From: Nitrosarchaeum sp.
GTDB taxonomy: Archaea > Thermoproteota > Nitrososphaeria > Nitrososphaerales > Nitrosopumilaceae
DNA: 64,000 nucleotides
Reading direction: 5' to 3'
Assembly (NCBI GenBank): GCA_023265135.1
Contig: JAHFUM010000001.1
Span: forward strand, 251,632 to 315,631
Position numbers and translations under genes: made by a program. The stretch's first letter is position 1; each line of letters opens with the position of its first letter. Of the stretch, positions 42,413 to 51,593 are shown in pieces. The notes under the pieces were generated by a model. That model was given only the letters and a program-made list of their open reading frames with translations, was not told the origin of the DNA and made no database searches.

Positions 42413-42943
42413 CTTTAATTTTTCAATGACTTCAGATAAGGTAAAAATTCTTTGAATATTTGGATCAGTAATATGCTGATTCCAGGGTTGTGAATATAGA
42501 AAAACATTTTTTTTATTTTTTAAAAACTTAATGGCATTTAATGGAGAGTCATCAATAAAAATATCATAATCTAGATCTGCTTTCATTGGGCCATCAATTA
42601 CTGAAACATAATTTTGATAAGTCACATCATGAAGTTTAAGCCAATTTTTTACAAAAGTATCAGTTGAAAGTTCTCTTGCTGTTACAATATCAACTTGTCC
42701 AAAATTTGAAAGATTTTCTGTGATTATTGATAAATTATCTTCTGTCGGAGGAATAGAATTCCAGTTTTTCCAACATAAACTTAATTCTTCATAAAAATCA
42801 TATTTGTTAATTTTGAATTTTTTCCAAAAATCCCAATTTGTTATATCATCTTTAGAGATACTGGGTCTGACTTTATTACTGTAAATTAGCCATGATTCAA
42901 TTACATCGGCTAGTACACCATCAACATCTAAAGCAATTTTCAA
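42407..42943 (-). CDS. HAD-type 5'(3')-nucleotidase-like phosphatase
   Basis: 178 residues. HAD motif I is A-L-D-V-D-G-V-L-A-D (4-13; Asp6 and Asp8), motif II I-V-T-A-R near 93, and the D-I-F-I-D-D-S (130-136) acidic motif IV, in the style of NT5C family 5'(3')-deoxyribonucleotidases. A short helical cap lies after motif I. It would remove phosphate from a nucleotide or related compound. It is 12 bp downstream of dnaJ on the same strand, so it may be the last gene of the chaperone operon. Confidence 0.82.
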   Translation of the reverse strand: MKIALDVDGVLADVIESWLIYSNKVRPSISKDDITNWDFWKKFKINKYDFYEELSLCWKNWNSIPPTEDNLSIITENLSNFGQVDIVTARELSTDTFVKNWLKLHDVTYQNYVSVIDGPMKADLDYDIFIDDSPLNAIKFLKNKKNVFLYSQPWNQHITDPNIQRIFTLSEVIEKLKL

Positions 42944-42955
42944 TTTTATTTCCTG

Positions 42956-44035
42956 TCATTCATTAGATTTCTGAAATTCATCCAAAAGATTTTTTTGATG
43001 TTTACTAAGTTTTTTTGGAATATTAACCACAATTCGTATGAATTGATCTCCTCTACTTCTTGAATTCATTTGAGGTACTCCCCTACCCTTTAATTTTATG
43101 ATTGTATTTGGTTGACTGCCGGATTCTACTTTAATTTTTTCAGTTCCTTCCAAAGTTGGAACAGTAATTTCACGACCTAAAGCAGCATCAACCATAGACA
43201 CATCATGATCATAAAAAATATCCGTACCATCTCTCTTGAATTTTTGGTGAGGTTGAACTCTAATTCTGACAATTAAATCTCCGTTTACTCCATCAGGCAT
43301 TTCATTACCTTCTTCAGGAACAGTGTAATCACCGGAATCCACACCTGAAGGAATTTCAAAAGATATTTTCTTGGTGCCTTTTTTCTTTCCATTTCCCTTG
43401 CATTCACTGCATGGTGTTTGTGTGATTGAACCTTGCCCCCTGCATGTTGAACATGGTTCTACTGTAACAAATGATGCAAATCCCATACTTCTACTTTTAC
43501 GCACTTGGCCTTGTCCCCTGCATGTTGAACATGTATTTTTCTTTGTACCAGGCTTACATCCAGAACCATTACAAATTTCACACAGTATTTCTTTTTGTAA
43601 ATTGATTTCCATTTTTTTACCATGAAGAACATCTTCAAGAGTTACGGAGGTTTCATAAAGAATATCAGAACCTCTTTGTTGTCTATAACTTGATCCTCCT
43701 GCTCTACCAAAGATAGATTCAAAAATTGAATCAAACCCGCCGCTTCTTCCAAATAAATCACTAAAGTCACCACGTGCACCTTGAAAAATATCTTCATTGC
43801 TATATCTTCCATCTACACCTGCATGACCATGTTGATCGTAAATTTTTCTTTTTTCAGGATCTGAAAGAACTGCATATGCCTCAGAAATTTCTTTAAAATG
43901 TTCTCCAGCTTCTGCAGATTTGTTACGATCAGGATGAAATTTTAAAGCTAATTTTCTATATTGCGCTTTAATTTCATCAGAGGTAAATGTTTTTGAAACT
44001 CCTAAAACTTCGTAATAATCACGTTTTGCAGCCAT
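42956..44035 (-). CDS. dnaJ: chaperone DnaJ
   Basis: 359 residues. J domain 1-70 with F-H-P-D-R-N (33-38), a Gly/Phe-rich linker, a cysteine-rich zinc domain with four C-x2-C-x-G-x-G type repeats between about 145 and 215 (C-E-I-C-N-G-S-G, C-S-T-C-R-G-Q-G, C-S-T-C-R-G-Q-G, C-S-E-C-K-G-N-G), and the C-terminal substrate-binding domains. It stimulates DnaK ATPase and hands over unfolded proteins. DnaK-system genes in archaea are thought to have come from bacteria. Confidence 0.95.
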   Translation of the reverse strand: MAAKRDYYEVLGVSKTFTSDEIKAQYRKLALKFHPDRNKSAEAGEHFKEISEAYAVLSDPEKRKIYDQHGHAGVDGRYSNEDIFQGARGDFSDLFGRSGGFDSIFESIFGRAGGSSYRQQRGSDILYETSVTLEDVLHGKKMEINLQKEILCEICNGSGCKPGTKKNTCSTCRGQGQVRKSRSMGFASFVTVEPCSTCRGQGSITQTPCSECKGNGKKKGTKKISFEIPSGVDSGDYTVPEEGNEMPDGVNGDLIVRIRVQPHQKFKRDGTDIFYDHDVSMVDAALGREITVPTLEGTEKIKVESGSQPNTIIKLKGRGVPQMNSRSRGDQFIRIVVNIPKKLSKHQKNLLDEFQKSNE

Positions 44036-44079
44036 AAATCATCCTTTAATTATAATTCATGTATAAATTGTAGAATTTG

Positions 44080-45933
44080 TCAGTTTTTAGCTTCATCAGT
44101 TGAAGATGATTCAGAATTTTGCTGAGTATTGTCTTGTTGATTTTCTGCTCCAGCTTGTTGTTCTGAACTAGATTGAGATGCAGCATTTTTGTAAAGTTCG
44201 GTTGTAATTTCGTTGACTAGTGATTTTAGTGTATCAAGTTTTGGTTTTAATTCAGTAATTTCCTTATCAAGTGATTCTTTAACTTCTTTTACAGCATCAG
44301 TAATTTTAATTCCTTGTTCTTGTGAAATTTTATCTTTAAGATCATGATTTACAAGTTTTTCAACAGTATAGATGAAACTTTCAGCTTCATTTTTTAGATC
44401 GATTTTTTCTTTTTTCTTTTTATCTTCATCAGAGAATTTTTCAGCATCTTCCTTGAGTTTTTCAATTTCTTCCTTTGATAATTTTGAGTTTGATGAAATA
44501 GTAATTTTTGCTTCCCTTTTTGTGCCAAGATCTTTTGCAGTTACATTGATTATTCCATTTGCATCAATGTCAAATTTTACCTCAATTTGAGGAATACCAC
44601 GTGGAGCAGGAGGCAAATCTGTAAGATTAAAACTTCCTAAAGAAACGTTATCATTTGCCATAGGTCTTTCTCCTTGGACTACATGGATTGTTACTGCAGT
44701 TTGATTATCTGCTGCAGTAGTGAAAACTTTACTTTTTGATGTTGGTATTGTTGTGTTTCTTTCAATTAGTGGTTCTCGTACTCCACCCAAAGTTTCTATT
44801 CCTAATGTTAATGGAGTAACATCAAGTAATACAATATCGCTGGTTACATCCCCAGCAATGATTCCTGCCTGAATTGCTGCACCCATAGCTACTGCTTCCA
44901 TTGGATCTATGCCAGATTCAGGTTCTTTTCCAAGTACTTCACCAACAAATTTTTTCACTAATGGAATTCTTGTTGGTCCTCCTACCATTACAATTTTATT
45001 AATATCAGATTTTGATAGTTTAGCATCTTCTATGGCTTTTTCAATAGAAGGTTTACATCGTTGAATGATAGGTCGAATTAATTCATCAAGTTTTGCTCTT
45101 GTAATTCTTAGTTCAAGATTCTTTGCCCCTGATGAAGGATCATGAGAAATGAAAGGAAGATTAATGTCAGTTTCCATAACTGTAGAAAGTTCAATCTTTG
45201 CTTTTTCTGCAGCCTCTCTAATTCTAGCCATTGCTGTACTATCTTTAGAGAGATCAACTCCTTCTTTTTTCTTAAATTCATCAAGAACATAATCAATTAC
45301 AACTTTATCCATATCTGTTCCACCTAATTGTGTGTCACCAGATGTACTCATTACTTCAAAGACACCGCCTCCCATTTCCATTATTGTGACATCTAGTGTT
45401 CCTCCACCAAAATCAAATACAAGAATTTTCATGTCTTCTTTTGTTTTGTCTAATCCAAATGCCAAGGATGCAGCTGTTGGTTCGTTTATTATTCTTACAA
45501 CGTCAAGACCAGCAATTGTTCCTGCGTCTTTAGTTGCTTGACGTTGGTTATCATCAAAATATGCAGGAACGGTGATTACAGCTTTCTCAATTGGTTCTCC
45601 TATGAAGGCTTCAGCATCTTTTTTTATTTTTTGAAGGATGAATGCTGAAATTTGTTGAGGTTTGTAATTTTTGTCTTGAATTTTAAAAATATAATCAGTA
45701 CCCATCTTTCTTTTTGCTGCAGCTATAGTACTATCAGGATTAGTTACAGCTTGTCTTCGTGCAGGCTCACCCACCAAAAGTTCGCCAGTTTTAGTAAATG
45801 CTACAACTGAAGGAAATGCCTTTCCACCTACCGTAGCACCCTCTGCTGCGGGGATGATAGTTGGTTTTCCACCCATTACTACTGCAGCCGCAGAATTGCT
45901 TGTTCCTAAATCTATTCCTATTATTTTAGTCAT
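44080..45933 (-). CDS. dnaK: chaperone DnaK (Hsp70)
   Basis: 617 residues. G-I-D-L-G-T-S-N-S (5-13), [11 protein letters not shown] (171-181), [10 protein letters not shown] (314-323) are the three Hsp70 nucleotide-binding signatures, followed by the substrate-binding domain and an acidic Gln/Ser/Glu-rich tail (Q-S-S-S-E-Q-Q). It is 12 bp downstream of grpE and 44 bp before dnaJ. Confidence 0.97.
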   Translation of the reverse strand: MTKIIGIDLGTSNSAAAVVMGGKPTIIPAAEGATVGGKAFPSVVAFTKTGELLVGEPARRQAVTNPDSTIAAAKRKMGTDYIFKIQDKNYKPQQISAFILQKIKKDAEAFIGEPIEKAVITVPAYFDDNQRQATKDAGTIAGLDVVRIINEPTAASLAFGLDKTKEDMKILVFDFGGGTLDVTIMEMGGGVFEVMSTSGDTQLGGTDMDKVVIDYVLDEFKKKEGVDLSKDSTAMARIREAAEKAKIELSTVMETDINLPFISHDPSSGAKNLELRITRAKLDELIRPIIQRCKPSIEKAIEDAKLSKSDINKIVMVGGPTRIPLVKKFVGEVLGKEPESGIDPMEAVAMGAAIQAGIIAGDVTSDIVLLDVTPLTLGIETLGGVREPLIERNTTIPTSKSKVFTTAADNQTAVTIHVVQGERPMANDNVSLGSFNLTDLPPAPRGIPQIEVKFDIDANGIINVTAKDLGTKREAKITISSNSKLSKEEIEKLKEDAEKFSDEDKKKKEKIDLKNEAESFIYTVEKLVNHDLKDKISQEQGIKITDAVKEVKESLDKEITELKPKLDTLKSLVNEITTELYKNAASQSSSEQQAGAENQQDNTQQNSESSSTDEAKN

Positions 45934-45945
45934 TTTATGTCATCC

Positions 45946-46518
45946 TTATTTTTTTGATATTTCTACCAGTGTCGGTCTAATAACGCTCTTATGAGAAATA
46001 TATCCTTTCCTAAGTTCTTTTGTAATTGTGTTATCATCTAGCTCAGAATCAGTAATAATAGATATTGCTTCATGGAAATTTGGATCAAATATTTCACCTA
46101 ATGCGTCTATAGGAGTTATATTGTATTTTACTAACAAAGAATCCATATTTTTTAAAATAGAATCTAATCCTTCTATATTGACATTACTTTCTGCAAATAC
46201 TTGTTTAGCTCGAATGAAATCGTCATAAATTTTTAAAAAATCCAACATGAATTCATCAATTTTTGTATTTACCCCTTTTTCAATATCAGACTGTGTTTTT
46301 TTAGTTAGATTGTGATAATCAGCTAATACCTGTTTAATTTTTTTCTCATAATCTTGTACCTTTTGTTTTTCATTTTCCAAAAGATTTTCTAATTGTTCCA
46401 GAGTTAAATTTTCAGCAACAGATTGTGTTGATTCGTCATGTGAATCATTGATCTGATTCTCAGAAATTACATTAACTGGTATTTCATTAGTATCATTTTC
46501 ATTTGACAATTCAAACAT
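45946..46518 (-). CDS. grpE: nucleotide exchange factor GrpE
   Basis: 190 residues. An acidic, Asn/Glu-rich N-terminal tail (1-40), a long coiled-coil helix (about 45-95) and a beta domain with P-I-D-A-L-G-E-I-F-D-P-N-F-H-E-A-I-S (137-154), the GrpE family signature. It releases ADP from DnaK. A TATA box lies 14-24 bp before the ATG, so it can be transcribed separately from the gene 26 bp upstream. Confidence 0.93.
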   Translation of the reverse strand: MFELSNENDTNEIPVNVISENQINDSHDESTQSVAENLTLEQLENLLENEKQKVQDYEKKIKQVLADYHNLTKKTQSDIEKGVNTKIDEFMLDFLKIYDDFIRAKQVFAESNVNIEGLDSILKNMDSLLVKYNITPIDALGEIFDPNFHEAISIITDSELDDNTITKELRKGYISHKSVIRPTLVEISKK

Positions 46519-46531
46519 AATGATTGGTTAG

Positions 46532-46542
46532 CTAATTTATAG
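46532..46542 (-). promoter_or_regulatory. TATA box of grpE
   Basis: The minus strand reads CTATAAATTAG, centred about 20 bp before the GrpE ATG. It lies within the short gap after the upstream gene, giving the chaperone operon an independent promoter. Confidence 0.6.
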
Positions 46543-46544
46543 TC

Positions 46545-47684
46545 TTATTGAATAATTTCACATAGAGGATTTGCTTTAATTACAATAATATTAGCATCTT
46601 GTTTATTTTTTTCTATATTTTCAAAATCTATTTTTGAACATGCCACAATGATGGTTGTTTTATCACTATGAAATAAATCGAAATTTGGATGTTCATAAGC
46701 TTCAACATCACCAATATAATCACGTAGTCTTGAAGTTAAATTTTGTAACATTTCAATTTTATCTCCACGCATTTCATGTTGGTCAAGTGTCCACGATAAT
46801 GCAATTTTTGTTCTGCTTGCTTTTAGATCATTTTTCTTTAATGTAGAACGAATTTCATCAATTAGTTTCTTAATATAACCATCAATTCCCTTAACACTTC
46901 CATTTATTAGATACATGAGGGTATTTGCACCTTCAAATGAGGAACCTAGTGACTTAAGGTCAAACAATCCACTAACCATATTATCTAAATAAATTTCTTG
47001 GAAATCATCTGAAGAAAGATCATTTTTAGTAATGTCATCTTGTACATATCTGCAAACTTCTATAATGCTACTTAGGCTAGAAAATCTAGATAGCACATTA
47101 ATTGCATGAAAGTGCTCAGAAGAAGACAGTGCTACAAATTTTTTTTCTTTTTTTCCAGTTGTCAACAATTCACCTAATATAGAATCCTCTTTTCCATTAA
47201 AAGAACCAATGAACTTTGGTTGTTGATTAAGATCTTCCAAAGGATAGTAAAAGTAGGAGATTTGTTTTCCAACTTCAAAACCTGTTACATGTTCAAGTAG
47301 TGAAATGTTTTCATTGTTACCACCAAAACCAGTAGGCAGAGTGTAAATTACAGAGCTATTTTTCTTTAGAGAAGTTGTAGCATCTTTGAATTTTGAATGA
47401 ATTTCAGTTTTGATGTCTTGTCCTGTTTTTCTGATTCTTGGTGTAAAGAAGAGATACTGGGCTTTTGATATTGCCACATCTATTGGCTCCATAGCCAATA
47501 ATGGTTCATCTTCTTTGAGAGAGGATACATTTGGATAAGTTTTAGCTATTTCTGCTTTTAGTGAAATTGCTGATGGTGTTGATTCATCAATTATGTATAC
47601 ATCTGCTCCCTTTATTGCCATTTGACATGCTATAGCATAACCCTCGGTACTAAGTCCATAAACAACAACTTTTGCTCCCCCCAT
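46545..47684 (-). CDS. divergent nucleotide-sugar-dehydrogenase-like protein
   Basis: 379 residues. The N-terminal K-V-V-V-Y-G-L-S-T-E-G-Y-A-I-A (5-19) is a Rossmann nucleotide-binding turn, followed by V-Y-I-I-D-E-S, S-K-A-Q-Y-L-F-F-T-P-R-I and S-V-I-Y-T-L-P-T-G, which follow the order of UDP-glucose/GDP-mannose dehydrogenases. The catalytic Cys motif (G-G-x-C-x-P) was not found, so enzyme activity of that kind is doubtful. It ends 26 bp before grpE. Exact family is uncertain. Confidence 0.55.
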   Translation of the reverse strand: MGGAKVVVYGLSTEGYAIACQMAIKGADVYIIDESTPSAISLKAEIAKTYPNVSSLKEDEPLLAMEPIDVAISKAQYLFFTPRIRKTGQDIKTEIHSKFKDATTSLKKNSSVIYTLPTGFGGNNENISLLEHVTGFEVGKQISYFYYPLEDLNQQPKFIGSFNGKEDSILGELLTTGKKEKKFVALSSSEHFHAINVLSRFSSLSSIIEVCRYVQDDITKNDLSSDDFQEIYLDNMVSGLFDLKSLGSSFEGANTLMYLINGSVKGIDGYIKKLIDEIRSTLKKNDLKASRTKIALSWTLDQHEMRGDKIEMLQNLTSRLRDYIGDVEAYEHPNFDLFHSDKTTIIVACSKIDFENIEKNKQDANIIVIKANPLCEIIQ

Positions 47685-47748
47685 TATACATAAGGCTAGT
47701 ATTAGACTAAGAAAAACTTATTGAACTTATCATAATAATGGAAAATAC

Positions 47749-48777
47749 TTGAAAATATGGATTGATATTCTAACTCCTAAACAATTGTTGTTTTCTGAAC
47801 CAATGGTTGAAAAATTAAGGAAAAAACATCATGTTTTGTGTACCTCCAGATCATATGATGAAGTCTCAAAACTAGCAAAAATTCGAAATTTTAACCTTGT
47901 TTGTGTTGGAAAACATGGTGGAATTGAAAAATATGCCAAACTTGAGGCTAGTACTAATCGTATAAAGAAACTATCTTTGTTAGTTGCTAAATTTTCTCCG
48001 GAGTTGATAATTAGTTTCTGTTCACCTGAAGCAGCAAGAGTATCATTTGGGATGGGTATTAAACACATCGCATTTTGTGATTCTCCACATGCTAGTGCAG
48101 TAATGAAGTTGACATTACCGTTTATTCAAAAATTATTAATACCGTGGATTATTCCCAAGAGAGAATTTTCAAAATATGGAATAGATGCAAAAAATATTAT
48201 TACATACAAAGCAATTGATGCATTTGTTACAATACAAAGAAATGTAAATCAGAAAGATCCTTTACCATTTAAAGACAATCACAAGAAAAATATTTTGATT
48301 AGAATTGAAGAAGAACAAGCTGCATATACACAAAAATCAAGAATCATAATTCCAATAATAAAAGAAATCATAAATGAATTTGATGGAGAAAACATTGTTA
48401 TCCTTGGAAGATATTCTGAGCAAATCAATAACCTGAGAAAATTATTTGGTAAAAAAGTAAAAATTTTGAAGATGTCATTTGACGGAAAATATTTGTTAAA
48501 TAATACTGATGTTTTTATAGGATCGGGTGGCACTATGACAGCAGAATCTGCTTTGCTTGGAGTTCCAACTATTTCTTATAATGCAGTACCAAATATTGTT
48601 GAAAAGTATTTAGTGAGAAATAATCTCGTAAAAAGAGAAACAGAGCCAAAAAAAATTAATAAAATTATCAAAAAATTCTTTGAATCATCGAATGATAATT
48701 ACAGAAAAAAGGCAAGTAAAATTTCCAAAAATATGGAAAATCCCATTCAAAAATTAATTCAAGTAATTAGGGAATAA
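47749..48777 (+). CDS. DUF354 family protein (glycosyltransferase/epimerase-like fold)
   Basis: 342 residues from a TTG. It begins K-I-W-I-D-I-L-T-P-K-Q (2-12), the DUF354 opening, with F-C-S-P-E-A-A-R-V-S-F-G near 85-97, H-I-A-F-C-D-S-P-H-A (104-113), I-L-I-R-I-E-E-E-Q-A and I-G-S-G-G-T-M-T-A-E-S-A-L-L-G-V-P (259-275), the last resembling the nucleotide-binding turn of GT-B enzymes and UDP-GlcNAc 2-epimerases. The reaction is not known. It is divergent from the dehydrogenase-like gene. Confidence 0.78.
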   Translation: MKIWIDILTPKQLLFSEPMVEKLRKKHHVLCTSRSYDEVSKLAKIRNFNLVCVGKHGGIEKYAKLEASTNRIKKLSLLVAKFSPELIISFCSPEAARVSFGMGIKHIAFCDSPHASAVMKLTLPFIQKLLIPWIIPKREFSKYGIDAKNIITYKAIDAFVTIQRNVNQKDPLPFKDNHKKNILIRIEEEQAAYTQKSRIIIPIIKEIINEFDGENIVILGRYSEQINNLRKLFGKKVKILKMSFDGKYLLNNTDVFIGSGGTMTAESALLGVPTISYNAVPNIVEKYLVRNNLVKRETEPKKINKIIKKFFESSNDNYRKKASKISKNMENPIQKLIQVIRE

Positions 48778-48850
48778 TTATGAGTTATTTTAGGTCAGAA
48801 ATATACGTAAATAAAAAGTTCATTAAGGGAATTAGAGTGCTCGTTTTAGC

Positions 48851-48923
48851 AGCCCGGTAGTGTAGCGGTCAAGCATAGGGGCCTTTGAAGCCCTTGACCC
48901 CAGTTCGAGTCTGGGCCGGGCTA
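48851..48923 (+). tRNA. tRNA-Gln(TTG)
   Basis: 73 nt: acceptor AGCCCGG/CCGGGCT (first pair A-T), D-arm, anticodon stem GGGGC/GCCCT with loop CTTTGAA (anticodon TTG), and T-arm CCCAG/CTGGG with loop TTCGAGT. It decodes CAA and probably CAG. No CCA is encoded. With GatD and GatE in the same window, the amidation route that charges this tRNA is partly encoded here. Confidence 0.95.
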
Positions 48924-48986
48924 CTATATTTAAAAAAACATCCAACTGGAACATGAATATAATACTGAATTTTCAGAGAATAGCAA

Positions 48987-49742
48987 ATGACTGACATTAT
49001 CTTAGGAATGGGTGAAGTAGGTTCTACTCTTTTTGAATTGCTAGTTCAACGTGGTTTTAATTGTGTTGGAATAGATAATGATAAATCAAAATGTAAAAAT
49101 TATTTTGAAAATACACCAGTAAAGAATCCAGAATATCTACACATTTGTCTTCCAGGAGAATTAAATGAATTTATAGAAATCGCTGCAAATTGGATTAAAA
49201 AAATTAACGGCTTGCAAGTGGTCATGATTCATTCTACTGTAAGACCAGGTACTACAAAAAATCTTCAAGATAAATTTGATTTACCTATTTTATTTTCGCC
49301 AGTAAGGGGAGTGCATAAAAGATTTTTAGATGACATGAATAAATACACAAAATTCATCTCCTCAGATAAGACTGAGATTAACCCTAAAATTAAATTAGAA
49401 TTAGAAAAAAGATTTCAAAAAATACAATGGATGTCTACTACTAAAACTGCAGAATTGGCAAAAATTTTAGTGGATACAACATATTATGGATGGTTGATAA
49501 ATTATGCTCAGATTACAAAAATTATTTGTGACAAAGAGAAAATTGATTTTGATGAGATGTGGAAATTTGCAGATGAAATTCATGAAAATTTAGGAAATAG
49601 GCCTAAGATGTATCCTGGAATAATAGGAGGGCATTGTATCATACCAAATCTAAATTTAGTGAAATATGATAATTTAGATATAATTAAAAAAATAAATGAT
49701 TTGTACAAAGGTATAATCGACACTGAAAATACTAATAATTAA
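48987..49742 (+). CDS. short UDP-glucose/GDP-mannose dehydrogenase-like protein lacking the C-terminal domain
   Basis: 251 residues versus about 430 for the family. The Rossmann turn is L-G-M-G-E-V-G-S-T (6-14), followed by H-S-T-V-R-P-G-T-T (82-90), S-P-V-R-G-V-H (104-110), a central-helix Lys159 in A-E-L-A-K and P-G-I-I-G-G-H-C-I-I-P (210-220) with the catalytic Cys217. The whole C-terminal nucleotide-binding domain is missing, so it may be a monomeric oxidoreductase on a smaller substrate. It lies 63 bp after tRNA-Gln and converges with the ABC permease gene. Confidence 0.72.
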   Translation: MTDIILGMGEVGSTLFELLVQRGFNCVGIDNDKSKCKNYFENTPVKNPEYLHICLPGELNEFIEIAANWIKKINGLQVVMIHSTVRPGTTKNLQDKFDLPILFSPVRGVHKRFLDDMNKYTKFISSDKTEINPKIKLELEKRFQKIQWMSTTKTAELAKILVDTTYYGWLINYAQITKIICDKEKIDFDEMWKFADEIHENLGNRPKMYPGIIGGHCIIPNLNLVKYDNLDIIKKINDLYKGIIDTENTNN

Positions 49743-50506
49743 AAATCTAATTTTGTAAGTAATTTTGTTGCAATTAAGAAAAGTAAAGATGCAATACAGA
49801 TTAAAACGACCATTTCTATAATTACAAATTCTGAAATATTTCCAAAAATGCCAGCCCGTATAATATCAACCAAGTAAGTTAATGGGTTTAGATAAAAAGC
49901 TGTTCTAAGAGGTTCTGGTGAGCCTGAAGCTGGGTAAAATGCAGTACTAACAAATGCTAGAAATAGAAAGACAGTGTTAATAATTACATTAAATCCTTCA
50001 CTAGAATGTAGTCTAGTGGAAATTATGGATGCAATTGAGCCAAACAAAATCGATCCAACTATTGCAGCAAAAACAATCATAGGAATGGTAATTGTAGAAA
50101 ATTCAATTGTTTCAAAAAATACAGGATATCCAACAAGTGCAATTAAAGATGCACTTACTAGTCCCACAATTCCAATGGTGCAAATATTACTCAAAATATA
50201 ATCAGTTCGTGTAAATGGGCCGGACATAATTTGCTCAAACATTCCATGTCTCCTATCATTCCAAATTATTATTCCTGAAATAAGAGTACTATTCATAATG
50301 TTAAAACCAATCATACCAGATGCTAAAAATGCAGGATAGTCAATGCTTTTGTCACCAAAAGGTACTTTCTCAATTAATGATGTGTAAGCATAACCAGCAA
50401 CAAAAATGTAGATTAAAGGAAATATTATTTGCCAGATCAAAAATCCAGGATTGATCGATATTGTTAAATTTCTATTAACTAGTCTAATTATTGGATGCAT
50501 TGTCAC
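49739..50506 (-). CDS. ABC-2 type transporter permease
   Basis: 255 residues with six predicted transmembrane helices, an N-terminal amphipathic segment (R-L-V-N-R-N-L-T) and the ABC-2 membrane domain pattern, including W-N-D-R-R-H-G-M-F-E-Q-I-M-S-G-P-F-T-R (coupling helix region, about 82-100) and Y-L-N-P-L-T-Y-L-V-D-I-I-R-A-G (208-222). It forms an exporter with the ATPase whose gene overlaps by 23 bp upstream. It resembles DrrB-type drug or polysaccharide/lipid exporters. Confidence 0.88.
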   Translation of the reverse strand: MTMHPIIRLVNRNLTISINPGFLIWQIIFPLIYIFVAGYAYTSLIEKVPFGDKSIDYPAFLASGMIGFNIMNSTLISGIIIWNDRRHGMFEQIMSGPFTRTDYILSNICTIGIVGLVSASLIALVGYPVFFETIEFSTITIPMIVFAAIVGSILFGSIASIISTRLHSSEGFNVIINTVFLFLAFVSTAFYPASGSPEPLRTAFYLNPLTYLVDIIRAGIFGNISEFVIIEMVVLICIASLLFLIATKLLTKLDF

Positions 50507-51422
50507 TCACCAGTTTTAAAAAAATTTCCTCAAGATTTGTAGGAACTGCGGAAAGATCTTCTATCTCAATTTGATTATCGTGTAGAATTCGTAAAACTTG
50601 TAATAATATTAATTCCGATTGTTCTGAATGAATTATAATATTAGTTCCATTATCAAAATCAATTTTACAATCAATAATATCTGAAAGAAGTATAGTTATT
50701 TTATTTTGTTTTTCTAGCAAATGGATTTTTATTGTTTTTTCTTTCCCAAATCTCTTTTTTAATGCATCAGGCGTATCTACAGTAAGAATTTTTCCTTTAT
50801 CTATAATAGCTATTTCATCACAGAGGTATTCAGCCTCACTTAGAATATGTGTTGTATAAAATATTGTTAAACCTGTTTTTACTTTATTTTTTAAATAATC
50901 TAATAATTTTCTTCGTGCACTAGGATCTAATCCTACTGTTGGTTCATCTAAGAATAAAAGTTCCATATCATGCATGAATTCACGAGCTACCTGAACCCTT
51001 CTTCTCTGACCAATAGATAGATCTTCGTTTCTTTTCTTACGAATATCTGCAAGATCAAAATCTTTTAGAAGTTCTTCCACTCTTTTTTTACGTTCAATTT
51101 TTGGAACATTCCACATCATACCATATTTATCAAGAGATTTTTCAACAGTTAATGTCGGTTCGTAGCTAGGCTCTTGTAAGACTACACCAATTTTATGACG
51201 AATTTGTAGTGGATTTTCAATTGCGTTCATTCCTAAAATTGTCAGAGAGCCATTTGAGGGCGGAATAAGTGTCGTTAATAGTTTGATAGTAGTTGATTTT
51301 CCTGCACCGTTAGGACCTAAAAATCCAAAAACTTGACCAGATTTAACTGACAAAATAATATCATCGACAGCTTTCACTGAGCCATACAATTTTGATAAAT
51401 GTTCAACATTAATGCAGGACAT
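50484..51422 (-). CDS. ABC transporter ATP-binding protein, DrrA-type
   Basis: 312 residues. Walker A G-P-N-G-A-G-K-S-T-T (37-46), signature L-S-I-G-Q-R-R-R-V (138-146), Walker B L-L-F-L-D-E-P-T-V-G-L-D (156-167) and the switch His (T-T-H, 189-191). The C-terminal region after 220 matches the DrrA-type extension. It powers export by the downstream permease. Its promoter region holds a perfect palindrome at 51440-51460. Confidence 0.93.
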   Translation of the reverse strand: MSCINVEHLSKLYGSVKAVDDIILSVKSGQVFGFLGPNGAGKSTTIKLLTTLIPPSNGSLTILGMNAIENPLQIRHKIGVVLQEPSYEPTLTVEKSLDKYGMMWNVPKIERKKRVEELLKDFDLADIRKKRNEDLSIGQRRRVQVAREFMHDMELLFLDEPTVGLDPSARRKLLDYLKNKVKTGLTIFYTTHILSEAEYLCDEIAIIDKGKILTVDTPDALKKRFGKEKTIKIHLLEKQNKITILLSDIIDCKIDFDNGTNIIIHSEQSELILLQVLRILHDNQIEIEDLSAVPTNLEEIFLKLVSDNASNN

Positions 51423-51439
51423 GAAAAGAGTGCGATCTT

Positions 51440-51460
51440 CTCACTAATTTAGTTAGTGAG
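51440..51460. promoter_or_regulatory. palindromic operator candidate at the ABC exporter start
   Basis: CTCACTAA (51440-51447) and TTAGTGAG (51453-51460) are perfect 8-bp arms with a 5-bp spacer. On the minus strand the TATA-like AGTATAAC at 51474-51481 predicts transcription start near 51450, inside the palindrome. Repressor binding there would block initiation, as is usual for archaeal repressors. No regulator gene lies next to it. Confidence 0.55.
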
Positions 51461-51593
51461 ATTAATGGTCATAGTTATACTAGAAATTATTGGAAGAAAC
51501 AAAAAACCAGAATTTAGCGATCAATTAAGGGCTATACATACTACAGAATGATAATGAAATTTTTATTAATAGATCTAGTTTAGAGACAATGAA

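Noticed and set aside
51423-51593. Small frames in the gap between the ABC operon and RPA
   Set aside because: All are short and without start signals; the gap is explained by promoters and the palindrome.
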